Positions 36,052 through 47,836 of a stretch of DNA of 64,000 bases are shown here, piece after piece (positions within the stretch are counted from its first letter, which is position 1; each line of letters opens with the position of its first letter). A model generated the notes under the pieces. That model did no database searches. It was not told the origin of the DNA and saw only the letters and a program-made list of their open reading frames with translations. A program made the translations under genes and the position numbers. Source of the stretch: Linum tenue. Lineage: Eukaryota; Streptophyta; Magnoliopsida; Malpighiales; Linaceae. The stretch spans positions 11,011,467 to 11,075,466 of the forward strand of contig CAMGYJ010000010.1 in NCBI GenBank assembly GCA_946122785.1, read 5' to 3'.

Positions 36052-39000
36052 GAAAGAAAAGAGGAAAAGGACAAAAAACAGAACCAAAAAAAAATCTCAA
36101 AAAAGAGAAAAAATGAGGAGAAATATAATAGAGTGGGCCTTTTTTTTTTTCCTTTTTTTTTTCCCCAGTTCCTTCCATATATGATATATCCCAACATTTT
36201 GTTGTGAGCTCTTTTCTTTGGTTTCCATTTTGCAACGACATAAAAAATATGGTGCTTTTGGTATGCAACTTTGTTTTCTTCTCCTTCTTTTCCATTGTGC
36301 TAAATATATACTACTATGATGTTATGTAAGTGTAACTTTTGGTTAATGAACGAAAATCATGAGAGAATGAACGACTTATCTCACTATGGAATTTTTGTTT
36401 CATAAGTGCTAAAGTGTAATAATTAATTAAGTACTGAAAGGAGTGATTACAATTCGAACATAATTTTTGTTTCATAGGGGCTAAAGTATCGTATATAATG
36501 CGAGATATCAAAATTGGTGACTAGAAATTAGATTAGGATCTTGTAGGTCGAAATCCAAACACTTTACTATTCAATCACTCTTAGTAACGACCTTATATAG
36601 GTCGAAACTAATCACTTCACTGTTGAATCACTCTTCATGTCGCTTCTCTCCATCCCATTATTATTTAGCTACGAAATCTCATTGATGAGTGTAAATTTCA
36701 CAAAGTTCATTACTACAACTCTAATATTGTTGGTCATGACTTCTTTCCGGTAACTAAATTTAGGCGAGAGAATGAATTAGGGTAGTAATTTTAAGAATCC
36801 CACAAACTGGATATGATGCTTCCCATATCAATCAAGTGATCTTACATAAGAAGGTCACTGTAGAGAAGAAGGCTTGATTGATACCAAAGTGATATACAAA
36901 TTGGAAATCCATTAGCCACCGGGACTCCTGGAGGAACAATAAGACAAAAAATTGTAAATAGAATCTTTTTTTCCAAAAGTTTTTTGCCTTCTTTTTATCA
37001 TTTATAGCAATTTTATTTTATTTGTGTAAGAATCTTGTGCGAGAATTGATTTTGGGAGTTGGGTTTGCTGATTCTAATATTGCCTGCTGTCTGCTGACAC
37101 GAGTTACCACCGTCTCTTTTTCTTGCATCTCAAATGGTTCGGAAATTCCTCCAGCAGAAATAAATAAATAATTAGAAAAAGCGTTGGGCAATGGGCATTT
37201 CCTTCTTTTATTATTTCATATTAGCAAGCACGCGTTGATTTTATATTTATGAATAAATATATCTTTGTTTGTAGTATGTTTATTTAACCATTTTTGGGTT
37301 TTCGGTTTATCGGGATCGATTTATCTATAATTTAGTGGTGGTGTAATTTTTTTGAATATGTGAATCAAAATATTTAAACTCAAGAACGTGATGATGCAGA
37401 CAGCCAACACCATTATAGTTGACTAGCATTGGGCCCGGCCCGTTGGCCGGGTTCATTCAGAACATATACTTGAATTTTGTTCTATTATATTTGAAGAAGA
37501 GAGGGATGATTAAGTAGTATAATTTGTAACTAATGATTTTGCTTAACTAAATGTTTAGCTTATGATATTCAATTTCGTGGAAAAACAAACTCAATTAGCA
37601 TCAATGTAAGAGCACTGTCACCTGATAAGAACATCGATTTTAGTAGTGTTTGTATACTAAGGCGGCTAACGAAACAATAGTGAGGTGATGATATTGATGC
37701 AGTGGTAGCAGAACGGAAAGTTTGTGTGGAGACAAAATGTGTTCAAGTGTTTGATGTAGATTGTCACATCTAGATCCATTGGTTTTGGCAAGGATCTTGA
37801 GGCAAGTTGGGTGGATTGAATCAAAAGATGAATTGTTCCCAGATTCCCATATATGCTTTTCAAGTGACCCAATAGTGATAACCGTGAAAGCCTTGAAGAA
37901 TACGTTTAGGAAATTAGAAGTGTTATAAGGGTTTAGAGACTTGTCTTTTTTATGATTTATCCTAACTCAAACTTAGAAGACTCATAGACAGTGTGCATTT
38001 AAGTAATACAGGTTCTTTATTCCAGGTCTCTTGTCTACAGGGAACTTGCTCTTGTGGCTGAGAAAATGCACTCAATTGTCAAGGAATTTGTCTCTTGCAA
38101 ATTGGATTTGGAAGGGGAGGTTAAAACTCCAGGGGCATTGATTGGTTCAATATGGGTGGACTGATCACGCTGGAATGCATGATCAATCAAAACCTGTATG
38201 TATTTTTTCCCTGAAGCACATGATTAAGCAAACTTAAAAATCAATAACCAATCAAAATGATAACCAAAATACAACCGGTATGTATTTTTGCTTTGAAGAA
38301 CATAATTAAGCAAACAATAAAATAAACAAATAACCAACTCATGGAAGGGCAAGAAAGATAGCAAACACCAATAATAAAATTATCAAAAAATGCAGCAAAC
38401 ATTGAAAGTAGGTTTTGCATTCCTAACAGCAACATATAGATTATCTAGAAGTGCAACAATCCTTGTTATTAGCAATCCTTGTCAGTCATGAACCAAACTT
38501 GAGAATCAAAATTAATCATGTAGATGATATTATTATGTAAAAGTCCAATCCTCCAAATTGATATGCAAAGAGATAGCACATCAACAGGACAGAAAGAAGC
38601 AAAACACCAATAATCTATCAAAAAATTGCAGCGAATCTTCTTGGGAGATTTTCATCGATAGCAAACAAAGCTACATTCAGACTGACCCATCCAAACGGAT
38701 AGGCTTGCTTGAACGTCTATGTCTACTACCACAATTCTAAATTGGATTCCCCACCCTAAACTGAAGACAGATTTAGCAGTGCTGAATCAAACTTGAGAAG
38801 CAAAATATGTCAATTCAATAATGCAAAAACTATCCATCATATGAAAAAGGAGTGCTGTCAAAGAACACCACTGAATTTCACAACCGAAACTTAACAAAAG
38901 AAAATAATCCGTAAGGGAAAAATCTAGAATCAAAGTTCCAATATCAGACTGAATGAAAACAAAATACTAATATCACAAAGATGAAAACAGAACACTAATT

Positions 39001-39080
39001 AGAAGCTTCAAATTGTGGCTGTTAACTACACAAAGCTTCCACCAATACTATTCCTTCTCGTGGTCAGAGTCATCAACATG
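36052..39080. other. 3' region of the transporter gene, then intergenic
   Basis: The first 250 nt form the likely 3' UTR, with T-rich runs at 36139-36165 and no clear AATAAA. Around 36540-36650 a roughly 60-bp unit with TAGGTCGAAA and AATCACTCTT is duplicated. A scrap GGGCCCGGCCCGTTGGCCGGG (37430-37450) is transposon-like. At 38027-38162 the plus strand has an exon-like frame after TTCCAG (reading SLVYRELALVAEKMHSIVKE onward). I do not recognise it. Around 38190-38340 a roughly 90-bp unit with TGTATGTATTTTT and TTAAGCAAAC is duplicated. Confidence 0.35.
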
Positions 39081-40560
39081 TTACCTTTTCAGCCCGGATA
39101 AGGTTGTCCCTCCAATATCCTTAGGACTTGGTTTCTCAGTCACTTGCTGCAATCAAAATAGAGATATAATACAGCAATAAACAACGAAATTAATCTGGTA
39201 CCTTTTAGATAAACTTGGAGGATGAGCAAGGGAAGTGTTCATCACCTCACCTGAAGTGGATCATGATCAACTCTAACCACAAAATACTCAGCTTAATGGT
39301 TCAAGAAGTTGATCTGGGTAATTTTAACATGAACTTTCAGTGTCATATTAACAACTTGTTGGATCTGCGATGAAATGGGTTGTTTCTTCCTCTGAAATGA
39401 TATCCAGCCGTGGAAGTTAGAGAAAGGAAAGACATTTGAGTTCATAGCTATGGCCTTCCTCCCTCATGCTTGCTCAAATACCCGACAACTTACATACAGA
39501 AGCATGGTTTGCTTCTTCCAAAAATGGCATTGCAGAAAGTTATTAACTTAGTTTCATTAATTTAGTTGGCTGCAAGTTACTTAGTTTCAATTACAACAAC
39601 TTAGCATGATCCAAGTTATCATTTCTGACATATATATCACTTACTAAAAGTGAACATGCCAACAGACAACAAAGAACAAATTACACCAAATACAATTCAA
39701 GCAAATTCATAGTAAGATGCAAACTAACATTACCATAAGATACAGTCTGACTGAAGCACATGATTCAAACTGATTAAGTTAGCAATTGCATACCTTGCCC
39801 ACTCGAAAAGAAAAGATAGAGGGGACATCTCACACAGGCTCTACAATGCAAAAATAAAAAATTACCTACCTAAGAGAGCTTACAAAGCATAATGCCCAAA
39901 GCACCCGGTGGAGAATCTCTTCAGCACTCGACTGCAATGCGCGAGGTTGAGGGATTTTCTTCTGGGAGGTGTTGGTATAGGGGCGGCGAGAAAGACCAAT
40001 TACGCCAGTAGACAGACGGAGAGAGAGCGAGAGGAGTGGGGATTTTTTTCCCGGGCGATCAAGGCGGAGGATTTGGTAGAGAGACGGTGACAAAGACAGA
40101 GTCCGCCGAGCGACAGACGGCTACAGCGAGAGGAGTGGGTTCGTGGGGATAGAGGCGGAGGGCTTTTCTTCTGGGATGAGTTGGTACAAAGACGTCGGCG
40201 AAGACAGATTCCACCGAGAGACAGACGACAAGAGCTCAGGAGTGGGGATTTTTCTCGACGGATTGCAAGACAGAGCCAGTGGCAACACAGTGACGATCGG
40301 AGAAGTACAGTGAGGGCAATAATGGGCGACGGGAGGGATTTCAATTTGGGATTCAGTGTGGTTAAAAATGAAGGTCGGAGTGCCGATTTCCGATTCAGAT
40401 TGGTAAGAGAAGGAAAATCGGAAAGGGAAGCGAAGGAGAAAGATTTCCGCAGTCCAGAAAGCAAGAAAGAGAGGGAGTTTCTAAATTGACCAAAAAAACC
40501 CTCCGAACTATGCGGGTATTTCAGCATAGGCTGACGTGGCAAAGGCTCTATTTTCACATT
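39081..40560 (-). other. Possible spliced transcription unit, unrecognised
   Basis: The minus strand shows a plausible three-exon layout. A GC-rich first exon (about 40440-39870) ends CTCTCTTAG before GTAGGT. A second exon (39391-39251) follows TTTCAG and ends CACTTCAG before GTGAGG. A third exon starts at 39146 after GATTGCAG and contains VTEKPSPKDIGGTTLSGLKR before a stop. The second exon has a stop in the frame I would expect, so this could be a non-coding RNA, a pseudogene or a mis-joined model. The first exon contains three degenerate roughly 95-bp repeats sharing CCACTCCTCTCGCT and GTCTGTC. I cannot name a product. Confidence 0.3.
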
Positions 40561-41231
40561 GCCTTATAGTATTTTGTAGATGATTTCGGGAGTATGAAAC
40601 TGAATTTTACCTATGAAAGATTCAGACACTAGTAAACGTATGCACACACTCCAGAGATAGGAAAAGAATCTTGTTTCTGGTTGTCTTCCTAACAAGGCTT
40701 GAATTCATCAAATATGGGTTTGGATTTTTATAACATTATTAAGAATTGAATTTCTTTTTTTTTTTTGGAAAAGGATTTGCCTGGAATGGAATGTTCAAGT
40801 TGAATGTTGAATTTAATAAGATGAATTCTTCCTTTCACATGTATGTCTGGTTTCAATGTTTGACATACTCATCTCTCTTATGTCAACAAACAAATTGTGA
40901 AGAATTTGAATAAATTATGACACATCCCTAAATTGTATATGGATGAATTCAATAAATGTGATTCCTGTAACCAGCTACCAATGTAGTCAAAAGCGAGTTT
41001 CTATGTAGAAACGTTTTGGTGGTCTCAAAGCGTAAAATCGTAAGTTTTTAACCGGAGTTTTTAACTAAATAAGTTAAAAAACTGAGATTTTGTGTAGAAG
41101 CATTTTAGTGACCTAGAAACATAAAATTATAAGTTTTTAAGTTTTAAAGCGCAATTTTGATTACATTGCCTGCTACGATATTGAAAAAAATCACATAAAT
41201 ATGTGTTTATAGAATCAAAACTTTTACATAT
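40561..41231. other. Intergenic, no recognisable gene
   Basis: AT-rich sequence. The last 70 nt may belong to the upstream integrase part of the following Copia relic, too decayed to read. AAGCGTAAAATCGTAAGTTTTTAA and a variant near 41100 repeat loosely. Confidence 0.3.
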
Positions 41232-43730
41232 GATTCATTACATATTGGTGAACTAGATAAGATGTTAACTCTTACTAAATTAGTAGTGGATATTATGATT
41301 AATTCTGATGCTACTTCTTTTTGGTGGGATGATATTGTGTTGAATGTTTGTTATATTCTTAATCGTATTCCGAAAACAAATAATAAAGAGTTGCCCTATG
41401 ATATTTTGAAAAATAGATCACCACATAATTCATCCTATTTTAGAACGTGGCACTATTTAGCCTATGTGAGTATTCCTTATCATAAAATGATTAAGTTGGC
41501 TAGTAAAATATATGAATATATTTTTGTTGACTATATTCTCAATAGCAATGCATATCGATTCTATGATTTGAATGCTTATTAGGGCTGGGCATGCGGGCGG
41601 ATCATCCGCGGGTTTGGGCCGACCCACCCGCATTTGACCCGAATTTCTTTAAGTGGGTGGGTCTATGGGTGGGTGACGGGTTGCGCTGGGAGCCATCCGC
41701 CGGGTGGTGGGTGGGTTGTGGGTGGGTGCGCGGGTGACCCGCTCAACCCAACAGCAAAAAGATCAAAGTCGTAGGCGCTAGAGAGGGGAGAGTGGAGACG
41801 TTAGACATAAACTAGGACTGCTCCTGGAGTTTGAACCTCAAAGCCAACCTTCCAAATAGCGATCCCCTCTTCTTCCCTTTATTTTTTCCTCTAAATCTAG
41901 TGCCTAGATCACTGCTCTTTCCTTTGTGGAATTATTTTTCTTAGTTCCTTGCACCTGATAATCATCTCAATCTGTAGAAAACTCTTTCATAATAGAATTT
42001 CTATCCATTTTAAGAACTAATTCGACATTTTTCGCCCTATTTCATCTTCTTGTTTCCCCAGATAACTCTCTTCGCCTATTATCATGTCAAGTTGACTCCT
42101 CCTTTATATTATATACATTGTGATGTGGGTGAACCCACAAACCCACCCAAATCATCCACCATCCGTCCGACCCAACCCGAGACTAAATGTGGGTGGGTGG
42201 TGGGTTAAAAATTATCAATCCGTTTAAGCGCGGGTGGGTGCATTTTATGGTCAAAATTCACCCGACCCACCCAATGCCCACCCCTAATGCTTATATTATT
42301 TTGAAATCCAATTACTTCTATTTCCTTGAGACGAGATTTCCATTCAAAAAGAGAAATAGTGGGGTAATATGTTGTATGCTATTAGAGATAACAAAACTAG
42401 TGAGGGTGTTTGATATGAGTGTGCACTTAGAGGAAATAAAATGGCTAAAATCTCTAAAGATTTTGGTTTAGATTTTATTACAGTATACACCCTAAAAAAT
42501 ACAACAAGTCTGCAAGTGAGGGTGTTTGATATGTGTCTGAACTTTGAATTCAAATAACACGTGGAATCTTGTAGACTTACCTCCTGGTTGTAAATTCATA
42601 GGTAATAAATGGAATCTGAAAAGGAAACTAAAACCTGATGATTCAGTTGATAAGTACAAGGCTCGCCTAGTAGCTAAAGGCTTTAGGTAGAGAGAAAATG
42701 TAGATATCTTTTATACCTATTCGTTGGTATCTAGAATAATATTCGTACGTTTTATAACTAACCTTGTTGCCTTGAACAATCTTTTTGTCCATCAAATGGA
42801 TGTTAAAACTACTTTCTGAATGGTAAAGTAGATGAAGAAATCTACATGGAACAACATGAAGGATTTGCATATGATGCTGGTGTAAAACTTGAATGCTGTC
42901 AATATTGTGGAAAAATTTGTGAGAACTTTGATGTAAAATATTTGGGTGAACCTAATGTTATGCTTGGAATATGGAAAACTAGGACATAAAAGGAATTTCC
43001 TACATCAATTTGGTTACGTGGAAATTATCTTCAAGCAATACAATTAGTTTGACCAGAAGCCTTTATATTTGCATATGATGCTAGTGTAAAACTTTTCAAG
43101 AACACTGGAGAAAGTGTAAGAGAATTCAAATATTCTAGCATAATTGGTAGTCTACTTATGCAACTGATTACACTAGGCTCAATATTGCCTATGTCGTGGG
43201 ATTGCTTGACAAGCTTACTAGTTGTCATAATATGAAGCATTGGAATGTTGATGAAAGGGTCATGAGATACCATAATAGAACAACAAATCTTAGTTGAGGA
43301 AAGGTTTCCTGTTGTATTGGAAGGGTACAATGTTATGTATTGGAATACTCTATCAGATGACTCTAAGGAAATCAGTGAATATGTTGTAAACATCACTAGT
43401 GGAGTTGTGTCTTGAAATTCTAAAAGGAAAACAATTTTTACTCAATCAACTATGTAATCCCAAATGATAGTAGTACCAATGGCTAGTCAAGAAGAAAGTT
43501 CTTTGAGAGTATTGTTGGCAGAGATCCCTTTATGGATAAGACCAATTTTGTTGATATTGATCCATTCTGACAGCACCACAGATTCGTCGTAAGCACAATA
43601 ATACAATAGAGTTCCTAATAATATGAGCAATGAGGGTGGTTCATGTAAGATCATGCATAGTTTGAGAAAAGGACTAGCTAGGGACAAAGTTCAAAAGAAC
43701 AATCTTATTGCATAGAATGATGAATTAAAC
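41232..43730 (+). pseudogene. Ty1/Copia pol relic, interrupted by a hAT-type element
   Basis: The plus strand keeps Copia order in decayed form. Positions 41262-41579 give the integrase C-terminal part (WWDDIVLNVCYILNRIP, then SNAYRFYDLN). This resumes at 42295 after the 707-bp insertion at 41580-42286. At 42570-42690 is the start of the reverse transcriptase (LPPGCKFIGNKWNLKRKLK...YKARLVAKGF, then a stop). At about 42780-42810 is the QMDVKT block. At 42920-42970 is FDVKYLGEPNVMLGI. At 43080-43280 is the Y-x-x-x-I-G-S-L block running into a TR-x-x-I-A-Y-V-V-like block after a frameshift. At 43490-43690 is an RNase H tail. Stops and deletions are many, and the RT YVDD part is missing. It is non-functional. 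Confidence 0.85.
41580..42286. mobile_element. hAT-type non-autonomous element with perfect 8-bp TSD
   Basis: The left end TAGGGCTGGGCAT and right end complement TAGGGGTGGGCAT match at 12 of 13. ATGCTTAT is duplicated at 41572-41579 and 42287-42294. Subterminal regions are packed with GGGTGGG/CCCACCC words. The 707-bp body has no coding capacity. It sits inside the Copia integrase coding, dating it after that insertion. Confidence 0.95.
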
Positions 43731-44957
43731 GTTATGGTAACTTTACCAATAGACTAGAGTTCCTAAGAATTGAAATGAGTTCAGTGGGTAATAACAAGTT
43801 GTGTGTTATATGAGATAGATCATGTATAGTGCAGCATGAAATCCTTAAGCTTATAGAGGTTGAGGTAATAGTAATACTTAATTAGATCTATACTCCATGT
43901 GGGTGAATTACATTGCTTTGATAGTATTTTCGATATACTATCAAAGCAATGTGGGAGTGGGGCCCGTTTCTATGAAATTTGGCAAGCACAAATTTCTATA
44001 GTGTTTGCTAAACCGTGGTAGACATGAAAGACCATAATGAATGGATTGTTAGAGAATAACACTATGAAAAGATCAGGCTTACTACATTATCATAGATATA
44101 GTTCAAGACTACGAGTCACTTGTGTTGAATTTGAAGTGTAGCAACTATCCCTTATATTCAAATCAAAAGCTACCTTAATTTATTCACATTCTTATTTTGA
44201 TGGGTGATGCTTAGAGATAGTTTCAAAACTATTCAAGTGAGAGCTTGTTGAGTGAGTAGCCTAGAAAGCTAAATGGAGTCTCAAGCAAAATACAACATCG
44301 GAGGGAGAACACTTGCAAAGGTATGTTCAGATAAGTTTCTATCACCACAAGGTGTAGTCCTTAGGTTTACCCACTTTGTGAAAGAGAGAATACCTAAGTG
44401 ACCTTCAAATCACATGTGTGCACTGTCTGCAAACCAGTCGAATGAGCGAGTAGGTGAGTTGGTTGGATCTGCTTGAGACTGTAATTATTTGGATAAATTT
44501 TGGATTAATTATCTATGATCATTTTCTGATATAAAAAGATAATGGATAAATGATAATTGATAAATTAAAATATTTATCAAATCTCACAGCTAATTAAGGA
44601 AGTAATTCTCTTTCTAAATCGCATGGAGTATTCCCACGAAAGAGAGAAACTCAGGGGTTTCTGCTACTACAAATAGCATACCTCTTAGACTCTTTAAAAA
44701 TTAGACACATGATTCTGAGAGTAGAAACATGAGATAGTGTTCTTCACGGACCTCAATTTTTGCACAAACGAAAGATAGAGAGTGGATTTTTTATGTTGGA
44801 AGCCACTGGATAATATCAAGTTATGCACAATATGTAGTAGTGCCGCAAAGATGAAAGCAATATAATTGCTAACTCATCCAAATTCAATAACTTCGATTTT
44901 CTCTAACAACATATATATCTCACTATAATTTGGACATAGCTTGCTACTCGCTATCAG
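43731..44957 (+). other. Probable 3' end and LTR of the Copia relic
   Basis: This stretch follows the RNase H tail and has no coding. After the hairpin (43910-43952), GTGGGAGTGGGGCCC resembles a polypurine-tract-like start of a 3' LTR. The rest has the look of an LTR, but no partner LTR is visible upstream, so its length is unknown. Confidence 0.4.
43910..43952. repeat. Perfect 18-bp hairpin
   Basis: ACATTGCTTTGATAGTAT (43910-43927) and its exact complement (43935-43952) surround a 7-nt loop. It lies just before a G-rich stretch at the 3' end of the Copia relic. Confidence 0.95.
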
Positions 44958-44969
44958 GTTTGTGGTTAT

Positions 44970-45240
44970 CACTTCTACTATTCTATATAGTATTGGTGCT
45001 TTAATGTACAACTTAAAGTTGTACCATAACATTAAATGTATAAGTTTAGGTTGTACCATAAAACAATTTGTATCTTTATGTTATGGTACAACTTTACAAC
45101 TTGAAGTTGTACTATCACATAAAGGTAGAAGTTCAAGTTGTACCACACACTTCTACTATAACGTAAATGTACAATTTTAAGTTGTATCATAAAGGCAAAA
45201 CCCTGTAACACCAATACTATATAGCATTGTAAAATTTCTC
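44970..45240. mobile_element. MITE with GTACAACTT/AAGTTGTAC repeats
   Basis: CTATATAGTATTGGTG (44983-44998) and its exact complement (45209-45224) are the core inverted repeats, with weaker pairing outward. GTTTGTGGTTAT occurs directly outside on both sides (44958-44969 and 45241-45252), a 12-bp direct repeat that may be the target duplication or contain a shorter one. The body is built from repeated GTACAACTTAAAGTTGTAC-like palindromes. It has no coding. Confidence 0.8.
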
Positions 45241-45252
45241 GTTTGTGGTTAT

Positions 45253-46871
45253 AGATTTTGATTATTATGTTAAATGTATCTGGATATCTTTCCACCATTC
45301 GGCCAATTGAGATAACATTCTTTAAATGACGTAAACAAATTTTGGGCCAATAATATATACAAATATAGCGAATAATCCAACAACGTCAGTGTTTAAAATT
45401 TGGTTGAACCGGTTTGGGGTTGGATCGAAAAAATCAATCTTGAGTTAGACTAACCAAATAAAATATTCTAAATCCATAAACGGATACGTCCCTTTGACTT
45501 AGCGGCGGTTGCATTTTCATTAATAAAAATTACTTTATGGATAAGGCTACACTTATGGACAAGGCAAACGTTATGGATGCCACAAACCTTACAGATAAGG
45601 ACAAGCTTTGATATGGTTGAATGCAACCTTTTATGATCGATGAAATAATACATTGATTCAACCACTATAAATAAATATATGTGTGGGGTGGATGATATCA
45701 CAAACCGTCAAACATATTCTTCTTCTTTATTTAAAAAACTTTTAAGTATGTTTTAGTGTACTTAAGACTAGACTCTAAAGTGACGATAGTTTTGGATCTT
45801 TGGATTCTTTTCGAAAAGTAAAAGTAGTTCAAAACTCTATCGCAGATTCACAATCCTAATCAATCGACATAGAGCTACTGTACATACACAATCGTGCGTA
45901 AAGACCCAACAATCGCTAAAAACTAGTTGAATTGTCTATTATTATCAACATAATAATAACCAAACCGACATTTTTCATAAAACATAGCGGTTTTTATGAT
46001 AATCGTCAAAATATAGTAAGGTCTTACAAGCTTAACCGAAAGAAAACAATGCTAAGTTTTCATAAAACGTGGCATGTCACATACCTGTGTGAAATATTTT
46101 TTTATAAGTTACAGCGCACATATTTTTCACTAACTAATTTTTACGATTTATAATTTTTTATGTAATTTCATTGGTTATTACACAAAATTATCTACACTCA
46201 CGTATGCAATTTATTTTTACAAGTAATCTCTTCAATCTCATCAACAAATTTGTCATGCAATCATATATACCAATCTAGCAATCTCATGAACCTCTTCTTA
46301 TTTGCGATTTCCTTATTATTTAGATGGGGCTCGCCGTCGCCGATAGTTCACCAATTATTGTGGGTGTATACGACACACCCTAACCTAAAATAAGACACTA
46401 ATTATCAAATTTTAAATTTTGATCGTGGATGTTTTTTTATGGTTATATGTTGTGAGGTTAATAGGATAGTAAAATGATAATTAATTAATTAATTAATTAA
46501 AAGGGTAGGCGTACCCATAATACATGCATATCACAATCAATCCAATTCGTATTTTTTCCCCCATTCTTTCTTTGTAAGTGCAAAATTTAATAATATATCT
46601 GTTCATTGCATCATAAGGCCACTCAACTTTGCCACAAATGTTTAAGAATATATATTTATTTCGTGCAGCTTCGATTCGCCACATACAAGTGTTTCACTCC
46701 CTAGCTACGATGGTTGATGGCATGGCATCTGCAGTATATCTCCCCAACTTCCATTTTACCTCTTTACTTTAAGTTTCTCAAAATTAAAGGAAGTTGATTC
46801 GCTGTCAGAATTCCCCAACTCCACTTCGTCAACACCTACCTCCTCAAGGGTCAGAAAATTGCTGATCCATC
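45253..46871. other. Intergenic, no recognisable gene
   Basis: AT-rich sequence without coding signals. A (TTAA)n run lies at about 46479-46500. GGTTGAACCGGTTTGGGGTTGG at about 45402 looks like a transposon scrap. Confidence 0.3.
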
Positions 46872-46879
46872 GTTTGGGT

Positions 46880-47070
46880 TAGGGGTGGCTATACGGTCCG
46901 GTCCGGTTAAATTGGCCCAAATTGATCCGGTCCAGTCTGGTTTTTACCTCAAATCTAAGCCCAAAGATTGGATTGGATTGTTTACTATCCGGTCCTGATC
47001 CGATCTCGGTCCGGGTTATACGGTCCGGTTTCCGGTTTTTCATCCGGTCCCGTCCAAATAGCCAGCCCTA
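46880..47070. mobile_element. 191-bp hAT-type MITE with perfect 8-bp TSD
   Basis: The left end TAGGGGTGGCTAT and right end complement TAGGGCTGGCTAT match at 12 of 13. GTTTGGGT is duplicated at 46872-46879 and 47071-47078. The body is rich in CCGGTCC/GGACCGG words. It has no coding. Confidence 0.95.
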
Positions 47071-47078
47071 GTTTGGGT

Positions 47079-47421
47079 GCCATCACATTGCTCCACTCGA
47101 CTAATACCTACATTAATCGTTTGGGTAACATCAAAGGTTCTTTTGAAAAAGAAGAACAGAAAGATGGATGTGATCAATTCGACAAAGACAATCTCTACAG
47201 ACTACAATGAGTGGAGAAGGAGTACTCCATAGAAAAACTAAAACTAAGGGACAGAAAATTGATGATTCATCGTTTGGATGCCATCACATTAACTGTCCAA
47301 TGAATCGTGGAGGCCCTATTCCAAAATCGAAATATGGTCCAAATTGACTTTTAAATATAATAGAATTAGGATGTTTATAATACCATTAAATGTAATGCCA
47401 TTCTATATTGTTTAAAATTAA
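47079..47421. other. Left flank of the intact Copia
   Basis: No gene. The phrase GATGATTCATCGTTTGGATGCCATCACATT (47263-47292) repeats the two sides of the MITE target above (GATCCATCGTTTGGGT and GCCATCACATT), so it is an older local duplication. Confidence 0.5.
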
Positions 47422-47426
47422 ATAAT

Positions 47427-47693
47427 TGTTATGAAACTAATGGAAATGTAAGCAACTATAAGAGAAGATTGGAGGAGGAAAGACACAAGAGAAGTGAGGG
47501 GAATAGTTCTTCTTATTCATACTCCATTTGTGATACAATAGTGTGCTCTATTTATAGGCACCCTTTGGTAACCATTACATCAATGCATATGAATTAGAGA
47601 TAATAATATAGGAATGGGAGTTACATGTAACTCCCAAGTGAGCATCTAATGTGGTAGGCCATTGGTCATCCAAATATAAATATTTACATAATA
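47427..47693 (-). repeat. Copia 3' LTR
   Basis: This 267-bp copy matches 52998-53264. In element orientation it begins TATTATG and ends CATAACA, so its termini are TA...CA rather than the usual TG...CA. The inner edge is set by the divergence of the two LTR contexts, directly next to a purine tract. Confidence 0.95.
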
Positions 47694-47704
47694 CTCCCCC
47701 TTGG
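47694..47704 (-). promoter_or_regulatory. Polypurine tract
   Basis: In element orientation it reads CCAAGGGGGAG, directly before the 3' LTR. It serves as the primer for plus-strand DNA synthesis in LTR retrotransposons. Confidence 0.85.
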
Positions 47705-47836
47705 ATGACCACTAGATTGCATTATTACGCTATCTCATGCTGCCTCATTAAAAACCTTACCAGGAAAACCCAGTGGGAAAAACCATGGTTAAGGGAAAAA
47801 GAGTGCAGCGCGTATATGCTCCCCCTCATGACCACA

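Noticed and set aside
40000..40557. 185-residue Ser/Leu/Arg-rich protein on the minus strand
   Set aside because: The frame spans three degenerate repeats and runs beyond a likely splice donor region; composition is that of untranslated GC-rich DNA.
46479..46500. TTAA repeats as piggyBac-type targets
   Set aside because: A plain tetranucleotide microsatellite with no element attached.
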